Source: JASLBX01 sp035762665
Lineage (GTDB): Bacteria; Actinomycetota; Actinomycetes; Jiangellales; Jiangellaceae
DNA length: 64,000 bases
NCBI GenBank assembly: GCA_035762665.1
Contig: DASTNZ010000034.1
Location: forward strand, 22,149-86,148
Direction of reading: 5' to 3'
Position numbers and translations under genes: made by a program. This document shows, one piece after another, positions 34,049-42,250 of the stretch (positions are counted from its first letter, which is position 1; every line of letters begins with the position of its first letter). Below the pieces are notes generated by a model that was given only the letters and a program-made list of their open reading frames with translations, was not told the origin of the DNA and did not search any database.

Positions 34049-35137
34049 TTATCCGGGGATCCCGGTGAGGCCGCTTCGCAGCCGACGCTCGAGCCAGGAG
34101 ACGGCCCCGATCATCGGCAAACAGATCGCCAGGTAGCCCGCGGCCGAGCCGAGGAATGCCGTCGCGTTGAAGTATGTCCGAGCGATCTCTCCGCCGACCG
34201 CCAACAACTCCTGCTGGCTGAGGGTCAGTCCCAGAATCGACACAAGGGAGGTGTCCTTGATGAGGATGACGAACTCGTTCGTGAGCGGGGGGATCACCCG
34301 CCGGAATGCCTGAGGCAAGATGATGTGGCGCAGCGCTCTGGGATAGGACATCCCCACCGACCTAGCCGCCTCGAATTGCCCCCGGTCGATCGACTGAACC
34401 CCGGCCCGGAAGATCTCTGCGCTATAGGCACCGGCGTTCAGTCCGAGTACCAAGATAGCCACCATGTAGGTGCTGATGTTGAGCTGCAGCCCGAGGATGA
34501 TGGCAAAAAAGCCGAACTGGATCTGCCACAGCAGCGGCGTCCCCCGGAAGAAGTTGATGTAGATGCGGGCAGGGGCCCGGACGACCGCCCTGCTCGAAAG
34601 CACAAAAATGGCCAGAATAAGCCCCAAAAGGATGCCGATAGCCTCACCCGACAACGCGAGGATGAGCGTGTTCAACGCACCTCGAACGAAGCGCTCCCAA
34701 AAGTCCGTGATGTACTGGAACTGAAAGAAGTTCCGCGCGAACACGTCGACGGCGCCGGCTCGGAACCACAGGAACAGTCCACCGAGGACCACAGACTGCA
34801 TTCCGAGGACGGCGCCGGCCACCGCCGCCTCACGGCTGGGTTTGGTCGCCATACGACGAAAGGTGGCCCAACCCAGAATCGTCGCCACAGCGCCGAGTGC
34901 GATAGAAGCCACCAGCAACACGAGAACCTCGGTGCTCTCAATCGTGGCCGTGATGTTCTGGTACGGAATCCAGCCGTTCGCGGTGATCGCGAGCGGTATT
35001 CCGATGACGAGAATGCTCAGCGATAGAGCTCCGAGCAAGCCGGTGATGGCTGAAAGAGTTGTCTGTTCAGTGACAAAGTAGCGAATCCCCCGTTCCGGCA
35101 TCTCTCGTTCGACGACAACTTCTCTCACAGCCATCAC
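34049..35137 (-). CDS. Polar amino acid ABC transporter, permease
   Basis: This 362-residue His/Glu/Gln/Arg/opine-type permease carries the EAA-like motif in SVGMSYPRALRHIILPQAFR and the typical FVRGALNTLILALSGEAIGI and FFRGTPLLWQIQFG. It is about 120 residues longer than minimal GlnP proteins because of an N-terminal extension with about three extra membrane helices (~25-48, ~65-90, ~100-125). Extensions like this occur in some actinobacterial permeases. It is probably a homodimer, because no second permease gene is present. Confidence 0.93.
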   Translation of the reverse strand: MMAVREVVVEREMPERGIRYFVTEQTTLSAITGLLGALSLSILVIGIPLAITANGWIPYQNITATIESTEVLVLLVASIALGAVATILGWATFRRMATKPSREAAVAGAVLGMQSVVLGGLFLWFRAGAVDVFARNFFQFQYITDFWERFVRGALNTLILALSGEAIGILLGLILAIFVLSSRAVVRAPARIYINFFRGTPLLWQIQFGFFAIILGLQLNISTYMVAILVLGLNAGAYSAEIFRAGVQSIDRGQFEAARSVGMSYPRALRHIILPQAFRRVIPPLTNEFVILIKDTSLVSILGLTLSQQELLAVGGEIARTYFNATAFLGSAAGYLAICLPMIGAVSWLERRLRSGLTGIPG

Positions 35138-35207
35138 GGCCTCCTCGGGTCAAGGGCCCACGCGGCGCACGGGCCCCTCGAAAGACAATCTGCCGCTTCC
35201 TGGCCGA

Positions 35208-36050
35208 CTACTCGGTGGCGACACTTCCTGCCGGTGCTTCGGGGAACCACTCGTCGTAGATCTGTTGGTAAGTCCCGTCGTCGATCATGGCCTGGAGTTC
35301 AGTGTTCATCGCCTCCAGCAGCGCTTCGTTGTCCGGATTCACCGCAAACCCGTACTCCTCGCCGGTGTCGATGGGCTCCACCAGCTCGAGACCGGGTCTC
35401 CTGCCGACCTCCTCCGCCACGGAGGGTTCGTCGAAGATCACGCCCGTGACGTTGGCCGCTTCAAGCGCGGTATAGGTGTCGAGCGCCTCGGGGAATGACC
35501 GAACCTCGACCCCTTGACCCTCCAGGTTCTCCCGAGCCCACAACTCGCCCGTCGTACCACGCTGGACGGCCACCGTGTCGCCCTCACTCAGGTCGTCAGT
35601 GGACTGGATCTCCGGGGTTGCGTCGGTGTTGATAGCGAGTGCCTGTTGAGCTCGGTAGTAGGGGATGGTGAAGTTCACCATCTCCTCACGCTCGGGGGTG
35701 ATGGTCGTGGCGGAAGCGGCTGCGTCGAACTGTGCTCCGGCGAGATTCACGAAGATGGTGTCAAAGGCCGTATCGACCCATGTAACCTCCGCCAGGCCCA
35801 GCCGGCTGGCGATTTCCTCGACGACCTCTACGTCGAATCCGGTCTCCTCGCCTCCTTCTCGGAACTCGAAGGGTGGAAACGGGATGTCCGAACCAACCGT
35901 CAGAGTGCCTTGCTCCAGCGTCGTAATCTCGGCGGTTGTCCCGGTTGGGCTCTCTGGGGCGGTTTCGGCGTCGTCATCCCCGCATCCTGTGGACATGATC
36001 ATCAGGGCGGCAAGTCCAGCGATGAGCTGGATCGTGCGTCTGTACCTCAT
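35208..36050 (-). CDS. Polar amino acid ABC transporter, substrate-binding lipoprotein
   Basis: This 280-residue lipoprotein has a signal peptide with a lipobox-like MSTGC (Cys at ~23), then an acidic linker and a periplasmic-binding fold: LTVGSDIPFPPFEFREGGEE, TGFDVEVVEEIASRLGL, DAAASATTITPERE and YGFAVNPDNEALLEAMN. These match the family-3 amino acid binding proteins. It is the first gene of the binding protein-permease-ATPase operon and has a GAAGGAGG ribosome-binding site. The ligand is probably a polar or acidic amino acid. Confidence 0.93.
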   Translation of the reverse strand: MRYRRTIQLIAGLAALMIMSTGCGDDDAETAPESPTGTTAEITTLEQGTLTVGSDIPFPPFEFREGGEETGFDVEVVEEIASRLGLAEVTWVDTAFDTIFVNLAGAQFDAAASATTITPEREEMVNFTIPYYRAQQALAINTDATPEIQSTDDLSEGDTVAVQRGTTGELWARENLEGQGVEVRSFPEALDTYTALEAANVTGVIFDEPSVAEEVGRRPGLELVEPIDTGEEYGFAVNPDNEALLEAMNTELQAMIDDGTYQQIYDEWFPEAPAGSVATE

Positions 36051-36247
36051 GGCGCCTCCTTCACTGCGCCTGGGAATGTTGGTGACAGTTTCTCACCACT
36101 TGTGAATCATCGAGCGTCACTTGCCACACTGAGTCGAACGCCGGACAAAGACGGCGTTTGTCCACACCCAGGGTCGGGCTCGGCACGATATCCACAGATC
36201 GCTCCGCCGGCGCTGATGCGGTATCCGCGCCTGCCTAACGTCGACGC

Positions 36248-37276
36248 ATGCCACTGCTCAGGCGGCACCGGGTTCCGGCCGATCAGGTCGACCTGGCACG
36301 CTCGCGCGTAACGGCGCTGTCAAGCCGGCGCGGCTGGGTGCCCAGGGTGCCACAAGGGACGTTGAGCGCGCTCACCGCCCCTGACCTGGCGGAGACTGGA
36401 GCCACTGCTGCCGCCGACACCATCGACGCGCCTGGTCCCGCTGACGCCACGACGGGCGTAGAAGCGGTTACAGTGCGGCGCCTGGGGCGGCATGCCAAGC
36501 CGGTCGATCCCATTGGTGAGTTTGTGCCGGCGGGCGCTGGCGCGGGAGACACCCAGGACGAGATCACGCGAGGCGTCGTTGGCTCGGCCATCACGAACCG
36601 GCTGCCACTCCCGGTCCGAGCCGTGATCGAGGGTTTGCCGCCCAGCGTGCGCCAGGGCCGGACGGGCCTGCAACCGGCTCACGCCGCCGTCGTAGTGCTC
36701 GTAGTGCTTCTGGGCCTCGCCGTCACCGCACTCTCCACCGGCCTCGGCCGGCCGCGAGTACAAGCCATCGAACCCGCACCGGCCAGCACGATACTGGCCA
36801 CCGGTACACCGGCTCCGGCTCGAGATGGCGCCACCGGTACCAGTGCTGAGACCACGTCCGAGAAACTGGTGATCCACGTCGCCGGCAAGGTGGCCCGGCC
36901 GGGCATCGTCCAGCTACCGGCCGGCTCCAGGGTGATCGACGCCATCGAGGCGGCCGGCGGCGCCGAAGCCGGTGTCGATCTCACGCCGCTCAACCTCGCC
37001 CGCGTCCTTACTGACGGCGAGCAGGTCGCGGTCGGCATCGATCCGCCGCCGCAGGCGGTCACAGGGGAGGGGGACGCGGGACCGGCGGCGGTGAGCCTCA
37101 ATAGCGCGAGCGCTGAGCAGCTCGCCACCTTGCCCGGTATCGGCCCCGCGCTGGCCGCCCGCATCGTGCAATGGCGCGAGCAGAACGGCAGGTTCACGGC
37201 GGTCGACGAGCTGCTCGAAGTCTCCGGCATCGGCCCGGCCAGGTACGACGCGATCGCCGGGCTGGTGACCTTGTGA
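36248..37276 (+). CDS. comEA: ComEA-family helix-hairpin-helix DNA-binding protein
   Basis: This 342-residue protein has a cytoplasmic N-terminal region of about 150 residues, one membrane helix (~152-173), an SLBB-type segment (LVIHVAGKVARPGIVQLPAG) and a C-terminal tandem HhH domain (LNSASAEQLATLPGIGPALA, AVDELLEVSGIGPARYDAI). ComEA is the DNA receptor in competence systems. The long N-terminus is common in actinobacterial versions. The stop overlaps the comEC GTG (GTGA), so both are produced together. Confidence 0.9.
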   Translation: MPLLRRHRVPADQVDLARSRVTALSSRRGWVPRVPQGTLSALTAPDLAETGATAAADTIDAPGPADATTGVEAVTVRRLGRHAKPVDPIGEFVPAGAGAGDTQDEITRGVVGSAITNRLPLPVRAVIEGLPPSVRQGRTGLQPAHAAVVVLVVLLGLAVTALSTGLGRPRVQAIEPAPASTILATGTPAPARDGATGTSAETTSEKLVIHVAGKVARPGIVQLPAGSRVIDAIEAAGGAEAGVDLTPLNLARVLTDGEQVAVGIDPPPQAVTGEGDAGPAAVSLNSASAEQLATLPGIGPALAARIVQWREQNGRFTAVDELLEVSGIGPARYDAIAGLVTL

Positions 37277-39633
37277 GGCAGCGGCTCGGCCCGGATGCCG
37301 ACGGGGTTGAGGCAAGCGTCGAGCCGGCGGACCTGCGCCTGATTCCGGCTGCGGTGGCGGCCTGGCTGGGCGCGCTGGCGGGCCTGCACTCCTCGACCGG
37401 CGTCCAGGTCGCACTGGCCATGGTCGCCGCTGCGCTTGCGTTGACGGCCTTTGCGATCGCCTCGTCGCCCGCTGGCCGCGTGGCCGTTGTTGTGGCGCTC
37501 GCGGCTATGCTGGCCGGCCTTGCCGGTGGCGCGGCGCGGGCTACTGCCGTGCACGCCGGTCCGGTGGCCGAGCTCGCCGCGAGGGCGGCTTGGGTCAGCA
37601 TCGACGCCGTGGTCACGAGCGACCCGTCACTCCGTTCCGGCGCGGCGTCGGCCTCCGGGGAGCCGTACGTCATAACGCAGCTGCGGGTCGAGCGCATCGT
37701 GGGGCGAGGAGTCACCTCCGACGTACGCACGCCGATCACGCTAGTGGCGTCCGATCCACAATGGACAGCCGTGCTGCCCGGCACGCCGGTGTCGCTGACT
37801 GGGCGGCTCGCAGCAGCCGATGGTGGTGCCTTCGCTGGGTTCCTACGCACGGACGAGCCCCCTCGTACTACAGGCGCGCCGGGATTCGCCAGCCGGGTGA
37901 CCGAGCCGTTCCGCCGGGGACTGCGTGCCGCGGTGGACGGCCTGCCGCCCGCCGCGCGGGGGATCGTCCCCGGCATGGCCGTGGGCGACGAGAGCCAGCT
38001 GCCGCCGGAAACCCGAGCCGCCATGCAAGCGACCGGTCTCACCCACCTGACCGCAGTATCAGGAGTCCACGTCAGCGTGGTGTTGATCGCGGTGCTCGGC
38101 TTCGCCCGGTGGGCCGGAGTACGTGGCTACGGGCTTCCGGTGGTCGCGGTGGTATCGGTCGTCGGGTTCGCGGCTCTCGTGCGCCCCGATCCCAGCGTCG
38201 TCCGGGCCTCGGCGATGGGTCTGATCAGCATCATGGGGTTGACCGTCGCCGGGCGAAAGCGAGCCTTGCCTGCGCTGGCGGCCTCCGTGCTCCTGCTCTT
38301 GCTGCTGGATCCTTGGCTGGCCGTCAGTATCGGATTCGCGCTGTCGGTGCTGTCGACGGCGGGAATCCTGCTGCTCGCGCCGTCCTGGCGGGACGCCCTG
38401 CCGTGGGTGCCGCGGCCCTGCGCAGAGCCGATTGCCGTGCCGCTGGCGGCCCAGGCTGCGTCGCTGCCGGTACTCGTGGCCTTCCTGAGAGAGACCAGCC
38501 TCGCATCGCTGCCGGCCAACATCCTCGTTGCGCCGGCCGTGGCCTCGACGACACTGCTCGGCGTCTTGGCGGCCACTGTGTCACCGCTGTTTCCGCCGGT
38601 TGCAGCGGCGGCGGCCTGGCTCGCCGGCTGGCCGGCCCGGTGGATCGCTCTGGTGGCAGATCAGGGCGCGCGCCTGCCCGGCGCCGTTGTGCGGTGGCCT
38701 GACGGCCGGGTGAGCGTGGTCGCGTCCGCCGCCCTGGTGGTGTTGCTGATTGTGGTGCTTCCCTGGCTGCTGAGCCGACCGCTACTTGCGGTGACGGTTG
38801 CCGTGGTGGCACTCGTCCTGCTCGTTGCCGCGCCCACCCCCGGTTGGCCGCCTCGCGGTTGGTTACTCGTCGCCTGTTCGGTGGGCCAGGGTGATGCGTT
38901 CGTGATGCGCGCCGGTCCGGAAACCGCGGTGGTTGTGGACGCCGGCCCCGAGCCAAATCAGGTCGACCGGTGCCTGGACGAGCTCGGCGTTGCCCACGTC
39001 CCCCTGGTTGTGTTGACTCACTTCCACGCCGATCACGTCGACGGACTACCGGGTGTGCTTGATGGGCGCAGCGTCGACGAGGTCATGGTGTCACCATTGG
39101 CCGAACCAGCTGAGCCGGCGGCTGCTGTTGCGGGCTGGCTATCCGCCGCGCACGTCCCGATGACGATCGCCGCGGTAGGTGAGCGGCGCCTGATCGGTTC
39201 GGTCGAGATGCGGGTGCTTTGGCCGGCACGGATCATCGGCACCGGTGAGCAGGCAGCCAACGATGCCAGTGTGGTGTTCGAGGGCACCATCGACGGAACC
39301 AGAGTGCTCATGACCGGCGACGTGGAGCCGCCCGCCCAGCGCGTTCTCGCACGCGCCGAACCAGAGCTTGGGACCGACGTGCTGAAGGTGCCACACCACG
39401 GATCGCGCTTCCAGGAACTCGATTGGTTAGTGGACTTGGACGCCGAGATCGCGCTGATCGGGGTCGGCGCGGACAATCGGCACGGCCATCCCTCGTCAGA
39501 CACGGTACGGGCACTGGAGCAGGCCGGTACCGCCGTTTGGCGAACCGACGAGGACGGCGCGATAGCCGTGGTCCGGACCCCTGATGGTCGGCTCGGCGTT
39601 ACGACCCACGGAATCGGAGTCTTCGCACAGTGA
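37273..39633 (+). CDS. comEC: ComEC/Rec2-family competence membrane protein
   Basis: This protein of about 786 residues starts at GTG 37273. It has N-terminal membrane helices and an OB-like DUF4131 region (~95-210), then the Competence domain with GLTHLTAVSGVHVSVVLIAV and many helices. The C-terminal metallo-beta-lactamase-like domain (~530-786) contains VLTHFHADHVDGLPGV, LMTGDVEPPAQ and VLKVPHHGSRF. ComEC forms the channel for single-stranded DNA import, and the lactamase-like part may degrade the other strand. All metal-ligand motifs appear intact, so DNA uptake is possible although pilus genes are not in the window. Confidence 0.93.
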   Translation: MRQRLGPDADGVEASVEPADLRLIPAAVAAWLGALAGLHSSTGVQVALAMVAAALALTAFAIASSPAGRVAVVVALAAMLAGLAGGAARATAVHAGPVAELAARAAWVSIDAVVTSDPSLRSGAASASGEPYVITQLRVERIVGRGVTSDVRTPITLVASDPQWTAVLPGTPVSLTGRLAAADGGAFAGFLRTDEPPRTTGAPGFASRVTEPFRRGLRAAVDGLPPAARGIVPGMAVGDESQLPPETRAAMQATGLTHLTAVSGVHVSVVLIAVLGFARWAGVRGYGLPVVAVVSVVGFAALVRPDPSVVRASAMGLISIMGLTVAGRKRALPALAASVLLLLLLDPWLAVSIGFALSVLSTAGILLLAPSWRDALPWVPRPCAEPIAVPLAAQAASLPVLVAFLRETSLASLPANILVAPAVASTTLLGVLAATVSPLFPPVAAAAAWLAGWPARWIALVADQGARLPGAVVRWPDGRVSVVASAALVVLLIVVLPWLLSRPLLAVTVAVVALVLLVAAPTPGWPPRGWLLVACSVGQGDAFVMRAGPETAVVVDAGPEPNQVDRCLDELGVAHVPLVVLTHFHADHVDGLPGVLDGRSVDEVMVSPLAEPAEPAAAVAGWLSAAHVPMTIAAVGERRLIGSVEMRVLWPARIIGTGEQAANDASVVFEGTIDGTRVLMTGDVEPPAQRVLARAEPELGTDVLKVPHHGSRFQELDWLVDLDAEIALIGVGADNRHGHPSSDTVRALEQAGTAVWRTDEDGAIAVVRTPDGRLGVTTHGIGVFAQ

Positions 39634-39684
39634 CGTCGAGCAGACGTCGGGTTGATGTCAGGGCGGCGTGCCATGCTTGGCGCC

Positions 39685-40650
39685 ATGCCGCCGAAGAACG
39701 TCGCTGTCACTCTAGTGATCGGCCCAGAGGCGCTGCTTGCCGAGCGGGCCGTCGCGGCTGTCGTGCGCCAGGCCCGGGCCGTGGACCCTGATGCTGATCT
39801 CACCGAAGTGGCTGGCGGCCAGCTTTCGGCTGCGGCGTTGAATGAGCATGTCAGCCCGTCGCTGTTCACCACCCGGCGCGTCGTGGTGATCAACGACGTG
39901 CAGGACGTGCCAGATGCCACGGGTGAGGCGCTGATGGCGTTTTGCAGGGCGCCGATCGAGGACGTTTCACTGGTGCTGGTCCACCCCGGCGGCGTCAAGG
40001 GCAAACGCGTGCTTGACGCGCTCCGCAAGGCCGGTGTCCGCGAGGTCGCCTGCGAACGGCTGACCCGGGCCGACGACCAGGTCGAGTTCGTTCGGTCGGA
40101 GGTCGGCGTCCACGGGGGCCGGATCGAGCAGGCGGCGGCGCACGCGCTTGTCGAAGCGATCGGCGGCGACCTACGGGGGCTCGCCTCCGCGGCCGCCCAA
40201 CTCGCCGCCGACGCCGACGGCCGGGTTGTCGGCGCGGCAGCGGTCGCCACGTACTTCGAGGGGCACGCGGAGGTCAAGGGCTGGGTCGTGGCCGACCGAG
40301 CGGTCGAGGGTCGCACCTCCGACGCGCTCGAGCAGCTACGTTGGGCGCTGGAGACCGGCACCGACCCGGTGCTGGTCACGGCAGCGCTGGCGACGGCGCT
40401 GCGCTCGCTCGCCCGGCTGAGCGGAGCTGCGCGCGGCGTGCGAGATGCCGATCTCGCGCTCGATCTCGCGGTCCCGCCCTGGAAGGTGAAGATCCTCAGG
40501 GCCCAACTGCGTGGCTGGACGCCGGCCGGGCTGGTGCGTGCTATCTGGGCTGTCGCCGATGCTGACCTTCAGGTCAAGGGAGCGGGCAATGATCCGACGC
40601 TGGCGTTGACGACGGCGATCGTGGAAGTAGGTGCGGCTCGCGCTGCCTAG
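39685..40650 (+). CDS. holA: DNA polymerase III subunit delta
   Basis: This clamp-loader delta subunit of about 321 residues opens the sliding clamp at replication primers. The N-terminus (VTLVIGPEALLAERAVAAVV) has the degenerate P-loop position of HolA. EALMAFCRAPIEDVSLVLVH, VAC-ERLTRADDQVEFVRSEV and a C-terminal helical collar domain (PPWKVKILRAQLRGW) follow. Position between comEC and rpsT is standard in Actinobacteria. Start choice is uncertain: ATG 39685 fits homologues, while ATG 39673 and ATG 39655 are in-frame alternatives. Confidence 0.9.
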   Translation: MPPKNVAVTLVIGPEALLAERAVAAVVRQARAVDPDADLTEVAGGQLSAAALNEHVSPSLFTTRRVVVINDVQDVPDATGEALMAFCRAPIEDVSLVLVHPGGVKGKRVLDALRKAGVREVACERLTRADDQVEFVRSEVGVHGGRIEQAAAHALVEAIGGDLRGLASAAAQLAADADGRVVGAAAVATYFEGHAEVKGWVVADRAVEGRTSDALEQLRWALETGTDPVLVTAALATALRSLARLSGAARGVRDADLALDLAVPPWKVKILRAQLRGWTPAGLVRAIWAVADADLQVKGAGNDPTLALTTAIVEVGAARAA

Positions 40651-40656
40651 GCGGGC

Positions 40657-40917
40657 TTAGAGCGCGGCGGCCTTCTTAGCGATCGACGACTTACGGTTAG
40701 CGGCCTGGTTCTTGTGGATGACACCCTTGGACACGGCCTTGTCGAGCTTGCGGCCGGCCTCGCGGGCGGACGCAGTGGCCTTCTCGGTGTCGCCGGCCGC
40801 TGCCGCCTCGTGGAAGCGCCGGATCGCCGTCTTCAGCGACGACTTGACCGACTTGTTGCGCAGCCTGGCCTTCTCGTTGGTCAAATTGCGCTTCTTCTGG
40901 GACTTGATGTTTGCCAC
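40657..40917 (-). CDS. rpsT: 30S ribosomal protein S20
   Basis: This 86-residue basic protein begins with a GTG-initiated VANIKSQKKRNLTNEKARLR and ends HKNQAANRKSSIAKKAAAL, which is diagnostic of S20. It binds 16S rRNA in early assembly. The longer in-frame start at 40980 adds non-conserved residues and is rejected. It converges with holA, with six bases between the stops. Confidence 0.96.
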   Translation of the reverse strand: MANIKSQKKRNLTNEKARLRNKSVKSSLKTAIRRFHEAAAAGDTEKATASAREAGRKLDKAVSKGVIHKNQAANRKSSIAKKAAAL

Positions 40918-41054
40918 AGTGATGCCTCGGTGTCTGTTGGTGAACGGTCGTCTGGGCGGCCATCCTGGCGCGATCCTCAATGCCCGCGACTGTCAAGGAC
41001 GCGCGCACGCGACCCCAAAGATTACCAGGGCGTTTGGCGGCGGGCCAAACTCGC

Positions 41055-41555
41055 TCAGAACCAGCCGTAGTGATCGTTCAGGTTCGCGATCACCTGATCG
41101 AACCGGTCGCGCGCCAAGGCGGTTGCCTCGCGCCGCATGCCTTGTGGATGGACGCGGAGCAGGCGGCGCATGTCCACCCATGACTCGCGCCGCTCCGCGT
41201 CCCAGCCGCCGGATCCGACCGGTACCCACCTTTCGTCCTCGTCGTGCTGCTGGCTCGACAACTGGACCGCCAGCAAAGTGCCGGTTGGTTCGCGAGCGAC
41301 GATAAGCACTGGCCGATCCTTGCCCCGGCCGTCGTTCTCTACGTACGGGACCCAGGTCCAAACGATCTCGCCTGGGTCGGGATCGCCATCGGTGTTCGGG
41401 TTGTACGACGTTGTTACTGGCCCGATGGCGGTGGCCTCGGTGGTCGCGTACTTGCCCACCTGGCCGGGCAGCAGCTCCTCGGGCCTGCCGCGCGTGCGGA
41501 AGCCGTGCACGGCCGAGCGCACAACCTGCCCAACCGCGGCGCGCAACCTTGTCAC
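41055..41555 (-). CDS. PemK/MazF-family protein without adjacent antitoxin
   Basis: This 166-residue protein contains GEIVWTWVPYVENDGRGKDR, PVLIVAREPTG, LAVQLSSQQHDEDERWVPVG and a C-terminal VDMRRLLRVHPQG, a MazF-like fold preceded by a ~50-residue extension. MazF toxins are sequence-specific endoribonucleases. A member of this length, near rpsT/lepA, is widespread in Actinobacteria and lacks a MazE partner, so a housekeeping role is likely. No small antitoxin gene is visible on either side. Confidence 0.8.
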   Translation of the reverse strand: MTRLRAAVGQVVRSAVHGFRTRGRPEELLPGQVGKYATTEATAIGPVTTSYNPNTDGDPDPGEIVWTWVPYVENDGRGKDRPVLIVAREPTGTLLAVQLSSQQHDEDERWVPVGSGGWDAERRESWVDMRRLLRVHPQGMRREATALARDRFDQVIANLNDHYGWF

Positions 41556-41794
41556 GCCGGCAGCCTAGCGAGTCACCTGCGCGTGATCGGCGTCTTCGCC
41601 ATCCGCTCTACGGCGGAGCCATCGTGAAGCCGACGACGGGTGCCCAGCCGGATTCGCAGGCATGCCAACCCAACTGGAGCCGAGCTGGCCCGGGGTGGTA
41701 GCACCCCGACAACCTCGCCGGTTCGCACCCTGCGGCAACCGAGCGAGTTTCCCTACCGTCAAAATCAACGATCTGAGAGCAAAGGAGGAGATCA

Positions 41795-42235
41795 GTGAGA
41801 CAGGCATATCGAGTCCTCGGGTTCCTGATAGCGCTGGCCGTGGTCGTGCAGGCGTCCGCCATCGCATTCGGAACGTTCGGATTCATCAACGAGATCGACA
41901 GGGGAACGGTCTTCACGCCGAGCTCCGACGCACCGAACTTCGGCCCGATGCTGCACGCGATCAACGGATCTCTGGTGATTCCCGGCCTTAGCGTGGCGCT
42001 GCTCGTCGTGTCGTTCTTCGCAAAGGTCCGCCGGGGAGTGAGGCTTGCATTACTGACTCTTCTCGCCGTCTTCATCCAGATCAACCTCGGCTTCTTCTCC
42101 TTCGACACTCCCGCGATCGGGCTGCTGCACGGTGTCAACGCGTTCGCCGTCCTCGGCCTGGCGCTCCTCGCTGCCCGCGCGGCCAGCGACGCGCGTGTTC
42201 CGGCGGCACCCGCGGTCGAGGAAGCCATCGTCTGA
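41795..42235 (+). CDS. Four-helix membrane protein (DUF6220-like), unknown function
   Basis: This 146-residue protein is mostly membrane-embedded, with helices at ~5-28, ~50-72, ~78-97 and ~105-125. Histidines lie at or near the helices (MLHAINGS, GLLHGVNAFAV), a pattern seen in small haem- or quinone-linked membrane proteins and in the DUF6220 family. GTG 41795 has a strong AAAGGAGG site. It is followed 15 bases later by a multicopper oxidase, so the two are probably one transcript. Confidence 0.65.
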   Translation: MRQAYRVLGFLIALAVVVQASAIAFGTFGFINEIDRGTVFTPSSDAPNFGPMLHAINGSLVIPGLSVALLVVSFFAKVRRGVRLALLTLLAVFIQINLGFFSFDTPAIGLLHGVNAFAVLGLALLAARAASDARVPAAPAVEEAIV

Positions 42236-42250
42236 GGCTCGTGATCTGCC

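Noticed and set aside
41055..41794. Classical mazEF toxin-antitoxin module
   Set aside because: No antitoxin-sized gene with a DNA-binding motif lies on either side of the MazF-like gene.
41556..41794. Riboswitch upstream of the membrane protein/multicopper oxidase pair
   Set aside because: The region has some hairpins (e.g. GGGGTGGTAGCACCCC) but does not match any riboswitch consensus I can recognise.
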